DNA of 42,150 nucleotides, from assembly GCA_023703655.1 (NCBI GenBank), contig CP097973.1:234663-276812 (forward strand), read 5' to 3'. The first letter of the stretch is position 1. Each line of letters begins with the position of its first letter. Below are positions 28,101 through 36,301 of this stretch, in pieces. The notes below the pieces were generated by a model. It saw nothing but the letters and a program-made list of their open reading frames with translations, did not search any database and was not told the origin of the DNA. Position numbers and translations under genes: made by a program. The stretch comes from SAR86 cluster bacterium (GTDB taxonomy: Bacteria; Pseudomonadota; Gammaproteobacteria; Magnimaribacterales; D2472).

Positions 28101-28315
28101 ATATAGTTGATGAATTATTAAATCAGAAGGTTGATTTAGTTATAAACACAACTGAGGGTCGTCAATCCATAACTGATTCTGCTTCAATAAGAAAAACTGC
28201 TCTGCAAAATAAAATTTTTTGTACTACAACAATTTTTGGAGCTTTTGCATTAATCCAAGCTTTTCATGTAGAAAAAGGCGATTGGCAGTATGAAGCTATA
28301 CAAGATATAAAATAA
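25109..28315 (+). CDS. carB: Carbamoyl-phosphate synthase large subunit
   Basis: Makes carbamoyl phosphate from bicarbonate, ammonia and two ATP. At 1068 residues (E. coli 1073) it is complete. It consists of two tandem ATP-grasp halves with the repeated signatures [19 protein letters not shown] (about 12-30) and [18 protein letters not shown] (about 564-581), each followed by its ATP-grasp core, and a C-terminal methylglyoxal-synthase-like regulatory domain (about 940-1068). The start lies inside the end of carA. The greA start follows 26 bases after the stop. Confidence 0.98.
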   Translation: MPKRNDINKIMIIGAGPIIIGQACEFDYSGAQACKALRKEGFKVVLVNSNPATIMTDPMMADKTYIEPIEWESIAKIIEIERPDALLPTMGGQTGLNTALSLAKNGVLKKFNVELIGAKREAIDKAEDRELFDKTMKSIGIETPRSGIAHTMSDAYAVQKDIGFPCIIRPSFTLGGTGGGVAYNIKEFEEICKKGLSLSPTNELLIDESLIGWKEYELEVVRDKHDNCIIICSIENIDPMGIHTGDSITVAPSQTLTDKEYQQLRNQSFKILREIGVDTGGSNVQFAINPDNGKIVVIEMNPRVSRSSALASKATGFPIAKVAALLAVGYTLDELKNDITQGLTPASFEPSIDYVVTKIPKFAFEKFPQANSRLTTQMKSVGEVMSIGRTFQESFQKGIQSLEENLSGFESIIDEFNDQNETLQYELTFAGSNRYLFIADAFRLGWSEERIHSLTGIDPWFLAQFKDLIDQENNLLGKTIDSLDCEELLFYKKKGFSDKRLAFLMRTSEENVRNFRAALGVIPSFKRVDTCAGEFATETAYMYSTYDGSCEANPSEQKKVIVLGSGPNRIGQGIEFDYCCVHASQAIQEAGFESIMINCNPETVSTDYDTSNRLYFEPITEEKVLDIIEIEKPLGVIIQFGGQTPLKLADTLSKHNINILGTSINAIDISEDRKRFQELIKKLKLNQPMNMTVLNEDEALTASDKIGFPIVVRPSYVLGGRAMELVHNSKELKKYLHEAAEISNDKPILLDRYLDNAVELDVDVISDGKHVRIGGVLQHIEQAGIHSGDSACSLPPYNLDKKLISEIIDQSTKLAQELKIIGLMNVQFAIKDETVFIIEVNPRASRTVPFISKAIGQSLVKDATLAMLGNSVKNKDYFTNLSPNFFYVKEAVMPFDKFPLVDPILGPEMKSTGEVMGIGKTFGEAYSKAQLSAKKPLKTGGRAFISVKDNDKKYLEELIPKLNSCNFSFLATRGTAEAIKNLGFEVDMINKVTEGRPHIVDELLNQKVDLVINTTEGRQSITDSASIRKTALQNKIFCTTTIFGAFALIQAFHVEKGDWQYEAIQDIK

Positions 28316-28326
28316 ATTATTTTCAT

Positions 28327-28335
28327 TGATATAAT
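28327..28335 (+). promoter_or_regulatory. Extended -10 promoter of greA (predicted leaderless start)
   Basis: TGA-TATAAT forms an extended -10 element in the 26-base carB-greA gap. The box is followed by exactly six bases (CACCTT) and the greA ATG. RNA would start at the start codon; no Shine-Dalgarno sequence is present. greA could also be read through from carAB. Confidence 0.5.
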
Positions 28336-28341
28336 CACCTT

Positions 28342-28818
28342 ATGGATAAAGTCCCTCTGACAAAGATTGGTTACAATAAAATAAAAGAAAAACTTCAATT
28401 CTTGAAATCAAAAGAACGTCCAAGAATATCAAATGCTATTTCTGAAGCCAGAGCACATGGTGATTTAAAAGAAAATGCTGAATATCATGCGGCAAAAGAG
28501 GAGCAAGCACTAATTGAAAAAAAAATTAGTGAGATCGAGAATGCTTTATCAATATGTCAAATAATTGAGGTCTCAGAAATTCCATATACTGGAAAAGTAG
28601 TTTTTGGTTCAACGGTGAAAGTATATGATTTGGTAAATGATAGAGAATTGAAATATAAAATCGTAGGTAATCTTGAATCTGATCCTTCAAATGGACATAT
28701 TTCTATAGATACTCCAATTGCTAAAGCTTTAATTGGTAAAAATGAGAGCGAAGTTGTTGAAGTGGTTACTCCATCAGGAAAAATTGAACTTGAAATAATA
28801 TTAGTTAAACACATATAG
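28342..28818 (+). CDS. greA: Transcription elongation factor GreA
   Basis: GreA enters the RNA polymerase secondary channel and stimulates cleavage of backtracked RNA. The 158 residues (same length as E. coli) comprise the N-terminal coiled coil, with the tip EARAHGDLKENAEYHAAKEE including the catalytic acidic pair, and the C-terminal FKBP-like domain. It follows carB, as in Pseudomonas. The stop overlaps the GTG of rlmE by one base. The small gene yhbY, which often lies between greA and rlmE, is missing. Confidence 0.97.
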   Translation: MDKVPLTKIGYNKIKEKLQFLKSKERPRISNAISEARAHGDLKENAEYHAAKEEQALIEKKISEIENALSICQIIEVSEIPYTGKVVFGSTVKVYDLVNDRELKYKIVGNLESDPSNGHISIDTPIAKALIGKNESEVVEVVTPSGKIELEIILVKHI

Positions 28819-29381
28819 TGCATCGAGATCATTGGGCAAAAAAAGCAAAATTAGATGGTTTTCGATCTAGGGCTGTTTACAAAATTATTGAAATTGATCA
28901 AAAAGTTGACCTTTTTAAAAATGTTTATACTGTCCTAGATATTGGATCTGCCCCTGGTGGCTGGTCTGAATATGCCGCAAAAAAGTGTCCTCAAAATGAT
29001 ATTTTTGCAATTGACCTTCTTGATATGAAACCTGTTAAAAATGTATCTTTTTTTAAGTCGGATATTAGAGAAATTGATCAAGTGGAACCTATCTTTACTA
29101 AAAAAGGATCCTTTGATCTTGTTATCTCAGATTTAGCCCCAAATATTACAGGTATAGGTGCTATCGATGATGAAGCAATTTATGAATATAATACACTTAC
29201 ACTTGAAGTAGCATTGAAATATTCAAATAATAAATCAAAGTTTCTTATTAAAACCTTTCAGAACAGTTATTTGAAGAAATTTAAATCTTTTATGGAAAAA
29301 AATTTTACTTTAGTGCAAAATTTCAAGCCCTTGGCGTCTAAGGCTACGTCAAGTGAAATATACTTATACGGAGAAAATTAA
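28818..29381 (+). CDS. rlmE: 23S rRNA 2'-O-ribose methyltransferase RlmE (FtsJ/RrmJ)
   Basis: Methylates U2552 in the A-loop of 23S rRNA using S-adenosylmethionine. The 187-residue protein shows LRSRA-like FRSRAVYK (catalytic Lys), the SAM motif [25 protein letters not shown] (Asp), LIKTFQ (Lys) and EIYLYG (Glu), that is the K-D-K-E set. The start is GTG at 28818, overlapping the greA stop by one base; the N-terminus is about 20 residues shorter than in E. coli. The TAA stop overlaps the ftsH ATG as TAATG. Confidence 0.94.
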   Translation: MHRDHWAKKAKLDGFRSRAVYKIIEIDQKVDLFKNVYTVLDIGSAPGGWSEYAAKKCPQNDIFAIDLLDMKPVKNVSFFKSDIREIDQVEPIFTKKGSFDLVISDLAPNITGIGAIDDEAIYEYNTLTLEVALKYSNNKSKFLIKTFQNSYLKKFKSFMEKNFTLVQNFKPLASKATSSEIYLYGEN

Positions 29382-31297
29382 TGAGTAACTTCCTAAGAAA
29401 TGTGTTGGTGTGGATGGTGCTTGGCACCTCTTTAATTTTTTTATTCAACAGCATTGATCAATCATCTTCAAATAGGAGAGATCAAATTAGCTACTCACAG
29501 TTTCGTCAAGAAGTTCTTAGCGACAGAGTCGCTGAAGTTACTTACAAAGGTGATCAAATGACTATCCATGGGCAAAGACTTGATGGAACAAGGTTTGAGA
29601 CTAGGCATCCCATGTATAAAAGAGATGAGGCTGTGGATAATGCTTTGTCTGAGCATGGTGTGGTAACCACTTTTGAGTCTGTTGATGAGCCATCAATCTG
29701 GTCACAACTCTTGGTTGGTGCCTTTCCAATATTACTATTGCTAGCAATTTTTTTCTTTTTTATGAGACAAATGCAAGGTGGTGTTTCTGGAAGGGGTGGG
29801 CCTATGGCTTTTGGGAGAAGTAAAGCTAAACTTATGGAGGGTGGGAAAGTTACCACAACTTTCAAAGACGTAGCTGGATGTGAAGAAGCTAAACAAGATG
29901 TCCAAGAGCTTGTTGATTTTCTCAAAGACCCAACCAAGTTTCAGAAGTTAGGTGGAAAAATACCAAGAGGTGTTCTTATGGTTGGACCACCAGGAACTGG
30001 AAAAACATTATTGGCAAGAGCTGTTGCTGGAGAGGCTAAGGTTCCATTTTTTTCAATATCGGGTTCTGATTTTGTTGAAATGTTTGTTGGTGTTGGCGCA
30101 TCAAGGGTAAGAGACATGTTTGATCAGGCAAGAAAACACTCACCATGCATTGTTTTTATAGATGAGATTGATGCGGTTGGACGTCATAGAGGTGCTGGAC
30201 TTGGTGGAGGCCATGATGAAAGAGAACAAACTCTCAATCAGCTGCTTGTAGAAATGGATGGTTTTGAAGCAAATGATGGAATTATAGTAGTTGCTGCTAC
30301 AAACAGACCAGATGTACTAGATCCCGCATTGTTGAGGCCTGGAAGGTTTGATAGACAAGTCGTTGTTGATTTACCTGATCTTCGAGGTAGAGAGCAAATT
30401 TTAAAAGTACACATGAGAAAAGTACCTGTTTCATCGGAAGTAAATCCGCTTGTTATCGCTAGAGGGACACCTGGATTTTCAGGCGCTGACTTGGCCAATC
30501 TTGTTAATGAGGCTGCATTATTTGCGGCTAGATATGCAGATAAAAAAGTTGAACAAAATCATTTTGATCTTGCAAAAGACAAAATAATGATGGGACCAGA
30601 AAGAAAATCAATGATGCTTACAGATGATCAGAAGAAACTTACTGCATACCATGAAGCTGGTCATGCCATTGTTGGCAGACTAATGCCAGAACATGATCCA
30701 GTTTATAAAGTTACCATTATACCAAGAGGTAGGGCCTTGGGTGTTACCATGTTCCTGCCTGAAGAAGATAAATATATGCAATCAAAACAGTATCTATTAA
30801 GCAGAATAGCTACCTTATTCGGAGGCCGAATCGCAGAAGAAATTATCTATGGAAAACAGCAAATTACCACTGGTGCATCGAATGATATTGAAGTAGCGAC
30901 AGGCATTGCAACCAACATGGTAACTAAATGGGGCTTATCAAGTCTTGGACCATTAAAATATGGTGAAGATGATACAAATCCTTTTTTAGGTAAGTCAGCT
31001 GCAATGCAGAACAAAACATTTGGAGGTGAAACTTCCAATAAGATCGATGTTGAAATTAAGAAGATTATTGATGACTCTTATAAAAAGGCCACAAAAATAT
31101 TAAAAGATAATCTTGAAAAATTACATGTTATGTCCGACGCACTCATGAAATATGAGACTATTGATTCAGATCAAATTGATGATATCATGGCCGGTGCTAA
31201 ACCTAGGGAGCCAAAAGATTGGGATGAACCACCAACTAAAAAAACAAATAAAAAATCAAAAAAGACATCCATTAAAGGACCCGCTGAAGAAATATAA
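29381..31297 (+). CDS. ftsH: ATP-dependent zinc metalloprotease FtsH
   Basis: Membrane-bound AAA+ protease for misfolded membrane proteins and short-lived regulators such as LpxC. The 638 residues comprise two membrane helices (about 6-24 and 108-127) around a periplasmic segment, and an AAA+ module with Walker A GPPGTGKT at 202-209, Walker [13 protein letters not shown] and the second region of homology ending RPGRFDRQ. The zinc protease domain has the HEAGH motif near 424-428. It overlaps rlmE by one base. The folP gene that usually follows ftsH is missing; glmM comes after nine bases. Confidence 0.98.
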   Translation: MSNFLRNVLVWMVLGTSLIFLFNSIDQSSSNRRDQISYSQFRQEVLSDRVAEVTYKGDQMTIHGQRLDGTRFETRHPMYKRDEAVDNALSEHGVVTTFESVDEPSIWSQLLVGAFPILLLLAIFFFFMRQMQGGVSGRGGPMAFGRSKAKLMEGGKVTTTFKDVAGCEEAKQDVQELVDFLKDPTKFQKLGGKIPRGVLMVGPPGTGKTLLARAVAGEAKVPFFSISGSDFVEMFVGVGASRVRDMFDQARKHSPCIVFIDEIDAVGRHRGAGLGGGHDEREQTLNQLLVEMDGFEANDGIIVVAATNRPDVLDPALLRPGRFDRQVVVDLPDLRGREQILKVHMRKVPVSSEVNPLVIARGTPGFSGADLANLVNEAALFAARYADKKVEQNHFDLAKDKIMMGPERKSMMLTDDQKKLTAYHEAGHAIVGRLMPEHDPVYKVTIIPRGRALGVTMFLPEEDKYMQSKQYLLSRIATLFGGRIAEEIIYGKQQITTGASNDIEVATGIATNMVTKWGLSSLGPLKYGEDDTNPFLGKSAAMQNKTFGGETSNKIDVEIKKIIDDSYKKATKILKDNLEKLHVMSDALMKYETIDSDQIDDIMAGAKPREPKDWDEPPTKKTNKKSKKTSIKGPAEEI

Positions 31298-31306
31298 TTT
31301 TTTAAT

Positions 31307-32635
31307 ATGAATGTCAGTTTCGGTACCGATGGCATAAGAGGTCCTGTTGAATCTTATATAACACCTGAAGTCTGTCTCAAACTTGGCCATGCAATAGGTA
31401 TGGTATTTAAGGATATTGGTATAAATACAGTTTTAATAGGCAAGGATACAAGAGTATCTGGTTACATGCTTGAGTCAGCTCTTCAAGCAGGATTTATTGC
31501 TTCTGGTGTAAATGTAAGATTATTAGGACCTTTACCTACACCAGGTGTAGCATATCTAACTAAGTCTTTGAGAGATCAGTTTGGAATTGTCATAAGTGCA
31601 TCACATAACCTATTTCATGATAATGGTATAAAGATCTTCTCTGAAGATGGTGTAAAAATTTCAAAAGAGCTTGAGTCAAAAATTGAATTACTTCTTAAGA
31701 AGGAACTAAAGCCAGTTCCTACATCTGAACTAGGAAAAGCTCAGCGATTTGATGAATCTGGTGCAAGATATATAGAGTTTTGCAAATCCACGGTACCTTC
31801 AGAGGTTTCGTTTCGATCATTAAGAATAATTGTGGATTGTGCTAATGGGGCTTGTTATAGAGTTACTCCTGCAATCTTTAGAGAATTAGGAGCAGAGGTT
31901 ATTGAAATAGGTACTGAGCCCGATGGTTTTAATATCAATCAAGATTGTGGTTCTACTAACCCAGAAAAATTAAAGGAAAAAGTTCTTGAGCAAAGGGCTG
32001 ATTTTGGCATTGCAATGGATGGTGATGGCGATCGAGTTGTGATTATTGATTCAAAAGGAAATATTTTAGATGGCGACGATATCTTATATATATTGGCGTC
32101 TTCTAATCCAAATAGATCAAATGAATGGGGCGGTATTGTCGGTACTAAAATGTCCAATTGTGGACTTGAGGAAGCTTTGAAAGGGCTTGGTTACGAATTT
32201 GAAAGAGCTGAAGTTGGTGATAAGCATGTAAGTGAAATGCTTGTAAAAAAAGGTTGGCTTCTTGGTGGTGAGACTTCAGGTCACATTATATGTAGAGATT
32301 TAGTAAGCACAGGTGATGGAACTATTGCCGCATTAAAGACAATATCTTCTTTATTAATACTCGACAAACATGCTGAAGACGTTCTAAAAGGTTACAAAAA
32401 GATGCCCCAAGTTCTCAAAAGCATTGCTGTGAGGAACAAAGATATATTAAATGATTCTGAGCTTCAAAAAAAAATTAAAAAAATTGAATCTGATCTTATA
32501 GTGGGTAGAGTTTTAGCGAGAGCATCTGGCACAGAGAATGTTATAAGAATAATGGTTGAATCAGAATCGAAAGAAACTGCAGAAAAATATTCGCAAGATA
32601 TATTAGCCTTCTTTGTAAATGAAAATCATAGCTAA
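31307..32635 (+). CDS. glmM: Phosphoglucosamine mutase
   Basis: Converts glucosamine-6-phosphate to glucosamine-1-phosphate for peptidoglycan and LPS. The 442-residue protein has the phosphoserine loop ISASHN with Ser99, the metal loop DGDGDR, and the sugar-binding GGETSGH segment. The C-terminal phosphate-binding loop is RASGTEN. It begins FGTDGIRG, as is typical. It follows ftsH by nine bases and overlaps tpiA by 17 bases. Confidence 0.97.
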   Translation: MNVSFGTDGIRGPVESYITPEVCLKLGHAIGMVFKDIGINTVLIGKDTRVSGYMLESALQAGFIASGVNVRLLGPLPTPGVAYLTKSLRDQFGIVISASHNLFHDNGIKIFSEDGVKISKELESKIELLLKKELKPVPTSELGKAQRFDESGARYIEFCKSTVPSEVSFRSLRIIVDCANGACYRVTPAIFRELGAEVIEIGTEPDGFNINQDCGSTNPEKLKEKVLEQRADFGIAMDGDGDRVVIIDSKGNILDGDDILYILASSNPNRSNEWGGIVGTKMSNCGLEEALKGLGYEFERAEVGDKHVSEMLVKKGWLLGGETSGHIICRDLVSTGDGTIAALKTISSLLILDKHAEDVLKGYKKMPQVLKSIAVRNKDILNDSELQKKIKKIESDLIVGRVLARASGTENVIRIMVESESKETAEKYSQDILAFFVNENHS

Positions 32636-33341
32636 TTGGAAAATGAACCTTCCAACTCCTAATCTTGGTAGTTGGACAGAAAGTTTTTATCAAAATGTAA
32701 GCTTGCAAGATAATAAATCCATCGGTATAGCTCCTCCTTTCACACACATTTCAGATTGTATAAAACATTTCAAAGATATAAGAATAGGTGCTCAAAATAT
32801 CTCTTCTGAAACCGAAGGTAATAGAACAGGTGAAATATCAGCACATATTGCAAAGGACTCCGGAGCCAGTTTTGTTATTTTGGGTCATTCAGAGGTTAGG
32901 GAGAATTTTAATGAGAATGCTTTGTTGATAAATAGAAAAATTAAACTTGCAATAAAAAATTATCTTTCGCCCGTAGTTTGCTTTGGTGAACCCCAAGACA
33001 TTTACAAAAGTGGCGATACTGAAGATTTTATTTGCTCGCAATTAAAGGAGTGCTTCAAAGACATTCAAGCTGATAACATAGTTATTGCTTATGAACCAAT
33101 ATGGTCAATAGGTACCGGCACTTTACCCAAAATTAATGAGATTAGCGAAATACACAGTTCTATAAAAGATTATTGTATAAACCATCTTAAATTTAAACCG
33201 GAAAGTATTCTCTATGGTGGAAGCGTTAATGATGAAAATTGCTCGAATTTGATAAATGATAAGTATATTGACGGATTTTTAGTAGGTGGAGCATCCTTAA
33301 AGGGCAATTCATTTGCTAAAATAGTAAATAATAGTATTTAA
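32619..33341 (+). CDS. tpiA: Triosephosphate isomerase
   Basis: Interconverts dihydroxyacetone phosphate and glyceraldehyde-3-phosphate. The 240-residue barrel has all catalytic residues: Lys in NWKMN (residue 8), His90 in LGHSE and the Glu of AYEPIWSIGTG, which is also the loop-6 hinge. The phosphate-binding GGSV and VGGASL segments are at the end. One oddity is Val93 where GHSERR normally has its first Arg. The start overlaps glmM and the stop lies three bases before secG. Confidence 0.96.
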   Translation: MKIIANWKMNLPTPNLGSWTESFYQNVSLQDNKSIGIAPPFTHISDCIKHFKDIRIGAQNISSETEGNRTGEISAHIAKDSGASFVILGHSEVRENFNENALLINRKIKLAIKNYLSPVVCFGEPQDIYKSGDTEDFICSQLKECFKDIQADNIVIAYEPIWSIGTGTLPKINEISEIHSSIKDYCINHLKFKPESILYGGSVNDENCSNLINDKYIDGFLVGGASLKGNSFAKIVNNSI

Positions 33342-33344
33342 ATT

Positions 33345-33650
33345 ATGCTGATAACAATCTTAACAATCGTAAATATTGCTCTTGCTATTGTTTTAGTCAT
33401 ATTGGTAATACTTCAGCAAGGTAAAGGTTCTGACCTGGGTTCTGCATTTGGCGGTGGTTCATCAAACAGTATCTTTGGTGCCGTTGGGCCATCGAATTTT
33501 CTTGGAAGATTGACGACGATAATTGCAGCAATTTTTTTAGTATCTTGTTTAGCACAAGCGTATTTTCTAAAAGAAAGCAACACTCAAGAAATATTTAACA
33601 TTGATGATTCTTTAGAAATTGATGTTGAACAAGAAGTTCCTACTGAATAG
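33345..33650 (+). CDS. secG: Protein translocase subunit SecG
   Basis: A small component of the SecYEG channel that assists SecA-driven export. The 101 residues contain two membrane helices with the conserved loop LQQGKGSDLGSAFGGGSSNSIFG between them. A short acidic tail follows. It closes the greA-to-secG run and overlaps the convergent MerC gene by 11 bases. A hairpin with a T-run covers its stop codon. Confidence 0.95.
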   Translation: MLITILTIVNIALAIVLVILVILQQGKGSDLGSAFGGGSSNSIFGAVGPSNFLGRLTTIIAAIFLVSCLAQAYFLKESNTQEIFNIDDSLEIDVEQEVPTE

Positions 33651-33660
33651 ACTTCTTTTT
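33631..33660 (+). terminator. Putative terminator at the end of secG
   Basis: AAGAAGT (33631-33637) pairs with ACTTCTT (33651-33657) in a seven-base stem around a 13-base loop that contains the secG stop, followed by TTT. It lies within the overlap with merC. The long loop and short T-run make it weak. Confidence 0.45.
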
Positions 33661-34023
33661 AATCATTTCTAATATATGAACCAATAACAAACATGCTGCG
33701 CCTAGCCCAATAAATAGTTCTGCAATAACTTCATTCATAAAAAAAGAAATAGTTAAACACAAAATGGCAAACAGGATTATTTTTATCTTAAACTTAACGT
33801 TTATACCCCCTTGCTCTCTTAAATTACTGGTTACTAATAAAGCAAAAAAGATACCCAATAAAACAAATAGATTATGAAAAAATTTATCATTAAGAAAATT
33901 CAACATTAATAAATTTGTGGACGATAGTCCAAAATATCCAAGAAAAAATATTAAACAATGAAGAAAACAAATCATTGAAATGGATACTCCCATCATATGA
34001 AATAGATTGGACATAGTGTACAT
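33640..34023 (-). CDS. MerC-domain membrane protein
   Basis: A 127-residue protein with four predicted membrane helices. The first helix region contains GVSISMICFLHCLIFF, the Cys-x3-His-Cys pattern of MerC-domain proteins. MerC of mercury operons imports Hg(II), but chromosomal MerC-domain proteins without mer neighbours have no established role, and no mer gene is seen here. The start is ATG 34023 (ATG 34014 is the alternative); an extended -10 box sits six bases before the former. It lies just downstream of tRNA-Leu on the same strand, and its end overlaps secG. This gene is not part of the usual secG-rimP neighbourhood. Confidence 0.8.
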   Translation of the reverse strand: MYTMSNLFHMMGVSISMICFLHCLIFFLGYFGLSSTNLLMLNFLNDKFFHNLFVLLGIFFALLVTSNLREQGGINVKFKIKIILFAILCLTISFFMNEVIAELFIGLGAACLLLVHILEMIKKKSIQ

Positions 34024-34038
34024 TGTTATATTATAACA
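34024..34038 (-). promoter_or_regulatory. Palindromic extended -10 element directly before merC
   Basis: On the minus strand TGT-TATAAT is an extended -10 element followed by six bases (ATAACA) and the merC ATG at 34023, predicting a leaderless mRNA. The element is also a perfect 15-base palindrome, TGTTATA and TATAACA around one central base, so it might instead or also bind a dimeric regulator. It lies five bases after the encoded CCA end of tRNA-Leu. Confidence 0.5.
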
Positions 34039-34042
34039 AAAA

Positions 34043-34129
34043 TGGTGCCGAAGGCGGGACTTGAACCCGCACGAGCATTGCTCACTACCCCCTCAAGATA
34101 GCGTGTCTACCAAATTCCACCACTTCGGC
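34043..34129 (-). tRNA. leuU: tRNA-Leu (anticodon GAG)
   Basis: Read on the minus strand, the 87-base gene begins GCCGAAG, which pairs with CTTCGGC, followed by discriminator A and an encoded CCA. The anticodon stem CTATC/GGTAG holds the loop TTGAGGG, giving GAG (codons CUU and CUC). The long variable arm is typical of class II tRNAs, and the T-loop TTCAAGT is present. Sequence is very close to E. coli leuU. That gene lies after secG in the same direction in E. coli and Pseudomonas; here it is on the opposite strand. Confidence 0.97.
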
Positions 34130-34161
34130 AAAAAAAATACGTGCTATAAAAGCTCAAATAA

Positions 34162-34209
34162 ATTATAAATAAAATTTACACTTGACCAAACACCTTTTCA
34201 TTCTTTAAA
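34162..34209. promoter_or_regulatory. Putative back-to-back promoters for tRNA-Leu and tRNA-fMet
   Basis: Forward: TTGACC (34182-34187), 16 bases, TTTAAA (34204-34209), ending 16 bases before tRNA-fMet. Reverse: TTGGTC (34184-34189), 16 bases, TATAAT (34162-34167), ending 32 bases before tRNA-Leu. The two -35 hexamers overlap in TTGACCAA, so the polymerases could not bind both at once. The forward pair is better than the reverse. Confidence 0.4.
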
Positions 34210-34225
34210 CTTCAACACTCTGCGA

Positions 34226-34302
<77 letters not shown>

Positions 34303-34333
34303 GTAAAAATATTATAAAATATATTTATTAATG

Positions 34334-34352
34334 GGGCGCAAGCCCTTTTTTT
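34334..34352 (+). terminator. rimP-leader attenuator hairpin
   Basis: GGGC (34334-34337), GCAA tetraloop, GCCC (34342-34345) and seven T form a compact intrinsic terminator between tRNA-fMet and rimP, ending 10 bases before the rimP ATG. Its position and sequence resemble the rimP leader of enterobacteria and Pseudomonas. It probably ends most tRNA transcripts and lets a fraction through to rimP-nusA-infB; NusA itself may set that fraction. Confidence 0.75.
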
Positions 34353-34362
34353 GTAGGTAAAA

Positions 34363-34845
34363 ATGGATATTAATAGGATTACAGAGGTAGTAAAGCCAGT
34401 CATAGAAGCAAATGGTTGTGAATTATGGGGCATTGATCTTATCAATAAAAAAAATCTACCCACGATAAGAATATACATTGATGCTATTGGAGGCGCGACC
34501 ATAGAAGATTGTGAAAAAATTAGTACCGAACTGAATTATGAAATGCCTATTTACGATTTTCTGAGTGATTTCGAGTATGTTTTGGAGGTTTCAACTCCTG
34601 GCTTAGATAGAAAATTTTTTTATTTTGATCAGTTTCAGCAATATATTGGCGAGAAATTTTTTGTTAAGTTTAAAAATCCGATAGAAGGTAATTACAAATT
34701 TAGTCTTTTTTTAATTGATATAGAGGAAGATACACTTATTTTTTCTGATGGAAATTCAAAAATTATAAATTCATTTTTTTCTGAAATCGATAGGTGTAGT
34801 TTAGAACCTGATTTTGAAAAAATTTTAAGGAGTAGTAATGGATAG
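34363..34845 (+). CDS. rimP: Ribosome maturation factor RimP
   Basis: Needed for maturation of the 30S subunit. The 160-residue protein has the N-terminal alpha/beta domain (VKPVIEANGCELWGIDLI; TIRIYIDAIGGATIEDCEKIS; LEVSTPGLDRKFF) and the C-terminal Sm-like domain. First gene of the nusA operon, behind the attenuator. An AGGT lies before the ATG. It overlaps nusA by eight bases. Confidence 0.95.
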   Translation: MDINRITEVVKPVIEANGCELWGIDLINKKNLPTIRIYIDAIGGATIEDCEKISTELNYEMPIYDFLSDFEYVLEVSTPGLDRKFFYFDQFQQYIGEKFFVKFKNPIEGNYKFSLFLIDIEEDTLIFSDGNSKIINSFFSEIDRCSLEPDFEKILRSSNG

Positions 34846-36301
34846 TAATGAGATTTTAGCAGTTGTTGAAAGTGTTTCTACTGAAAAAGGATTAGAAGAT
34901 TCAATAATATATAGTGCCATTGAAATTGCAATTGCATCTGCATCTCAAAGACATTTTCACGAAGATGCAATCCTAAGCGTTGAGATTGATCGAGATAGTG
35001 GAACATATAAGACATTAAGAACGTGGACAGTCGAAGAGACTACGAATCCCGAATTTCACATCGAATCTCATAAATCTCCTGAGGAATCAAATTTAAACAT
35101 AGGTGACAAGTTTGTTCAGGAAGTCGAAAATATTGAGTTTGGAAGGATAGAAGCTCAAGCTGCAAGACAAGTAATGATGCAAAAAGTTAGAGAGGCAGAA
35201 CGAGAAAATGTTGTTTCAAAATTTCGACATCAAAACAATACTTTAGTTAATGGAGTTGTTAAAAGAGTAACTAGAGATAATGTTATTGTAGAAATCAATA
35301 CAGATATCGAGGCTATTCTTCCAAGAGATCAATTATTGCCTGGAGAAATTTATAAGATTAACGACAGAATCAGAGCAGTTTTACAAATCAAGGAAATAGA
35401 AGGAAGAGGCGCACAACTTATGTTGAGTAGGATATGTTCTGAAATGGTTACAGAGCTTTTTAGAATAGAAGTCCCAGAGATTAATGAAGATGTAATCGAA
35501 ATTAGAGGAATTGCAAGGGATGCTGGATCAAGATCAAAAATAGCTGTTAAAACTAATGATGGCAGAATTGACCCAGTTGGAGCTTGTGTTGGCATGAGAG
35601 GGTCAAGAGTTCAGTCTGTGTCTGGTGAATTACAAAATGAAAGAATTGATATCATAATTTATGAAGATAACCCTGCTCAAATGGTAATAAATGCATTGCA
35701 ACCTGCAAAAATTGAATCAATTGTGCTCGATGAACAGAATCATTCCATGGAGCTTGCAGTAAATGAGGATAATTTAGCTCTTGCGATTGGTGCTAGAGGT
35801 CAAAATATTAGGCTTGCCTCTAGGCTAGTTGGATGGGAGTTAAACATAATATCTTCCGAGGAAGCTGAAGCAAAAGAGAAGCTTATAGAAACTGAATTTC
35901 AAGCAAAATTGATCGATAGCCTCTCTATTTCAGAAAATGAGGCTGAACTTCTTGTTGAGGCAGGCATGAAATCATTTGACGAAATTGCTTACGCAGAAGA
36001 AAAAGATCTTAAAGCTTTACTCGATAAAACTGATGAAAAAATTGAAGAACTAAAAACTGCTGCTTCTGATGCAGCATTAATTGAAGCGATGGGTGAATTT
36101 TCAGCAGAAGAAGATGAGTTGGCTTCGCTAAATGACTTAGGATTATCAACTGAAGATATTGATTCATTGAAGATTAAAAAGATTAAAAATAAAGATGATA
36201 TTGCGGAACTTTCTGTCGACGAATTAAAGGACTTAATTGTCATAGATGATAAGAAGGCGGCTGAAATAATTATGAAAGCTCGTGAAGGTTGGTTCAAATA
36301 A
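34838..36301 (+). CDS. nusA: Transcription termination/antitermination factor NusA
   Basis: Binds RNA polymerase and modulates pausing, termination and antitermination. The 487 residues comprise the N-terminal polymerase-binding domain (1-125), S1 (about 135-200), KH1 and KH2 (about 205-345, with VGACVGMRGSRVQSV and LAIGARGQNIRLASR), then two acidic C-terminal repeats (about 360-487), as in gammaproteobacteria. It overlaps rimP and ends directly before infB (zero-base gap), giving tight coupling. Confidence 0.97.
   Translation: MDSNEILAVVESVSTEKGLEDSIIYSAIEIAIASASQRHFHEDAILSVEIDRDSGTYKTLRTWTVEETTNPEFHIESHKSPEESNLNIGDKFVQEVENIEFGRIEAQAARQVMMQKVREAERENVVSKFRHQNNTLVNGVVKRVTRDNVIVEINTDIEAILPRDQLLPGEIYKINDRIRAVLQIKEIEGRGAQLMLSRICSEMVTELFRIEVPEINEDVIEIRGIARDAGSRSKIAVKTNDGRIDPVGACVGMRGSRVQSVSGELQNERIDIIIYEDNPAQMVINALQPAKIESIVLDEQNHSMELAVNEDNLALAIGARGQNIRLASRLVGWELNIISSEEAEAKEKLIETEFQAKLIDSLSISENEAELLVEAGMKSFDEIAYAEEKDLKALLDKTDEKIEELKTAASDAALIEAMGEFSAEEDELASLNDLGLSTEDIDSLKIKKIKNKDDIAELSVDELKDLIVIDDKKAAEIIMKAREGWFK

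Noticed and set aside
29554..29937. Open frame of 127 codons antisense to ftsH
   Set aside because: Shadow of a highly conserved gene; no homology or start signals.
33640..34023. Mercury-resistance element
   Set aside because: Only a MerC-domain membrane protein is present; no merR, merT, merP or merA, and composition is like the surroundings.
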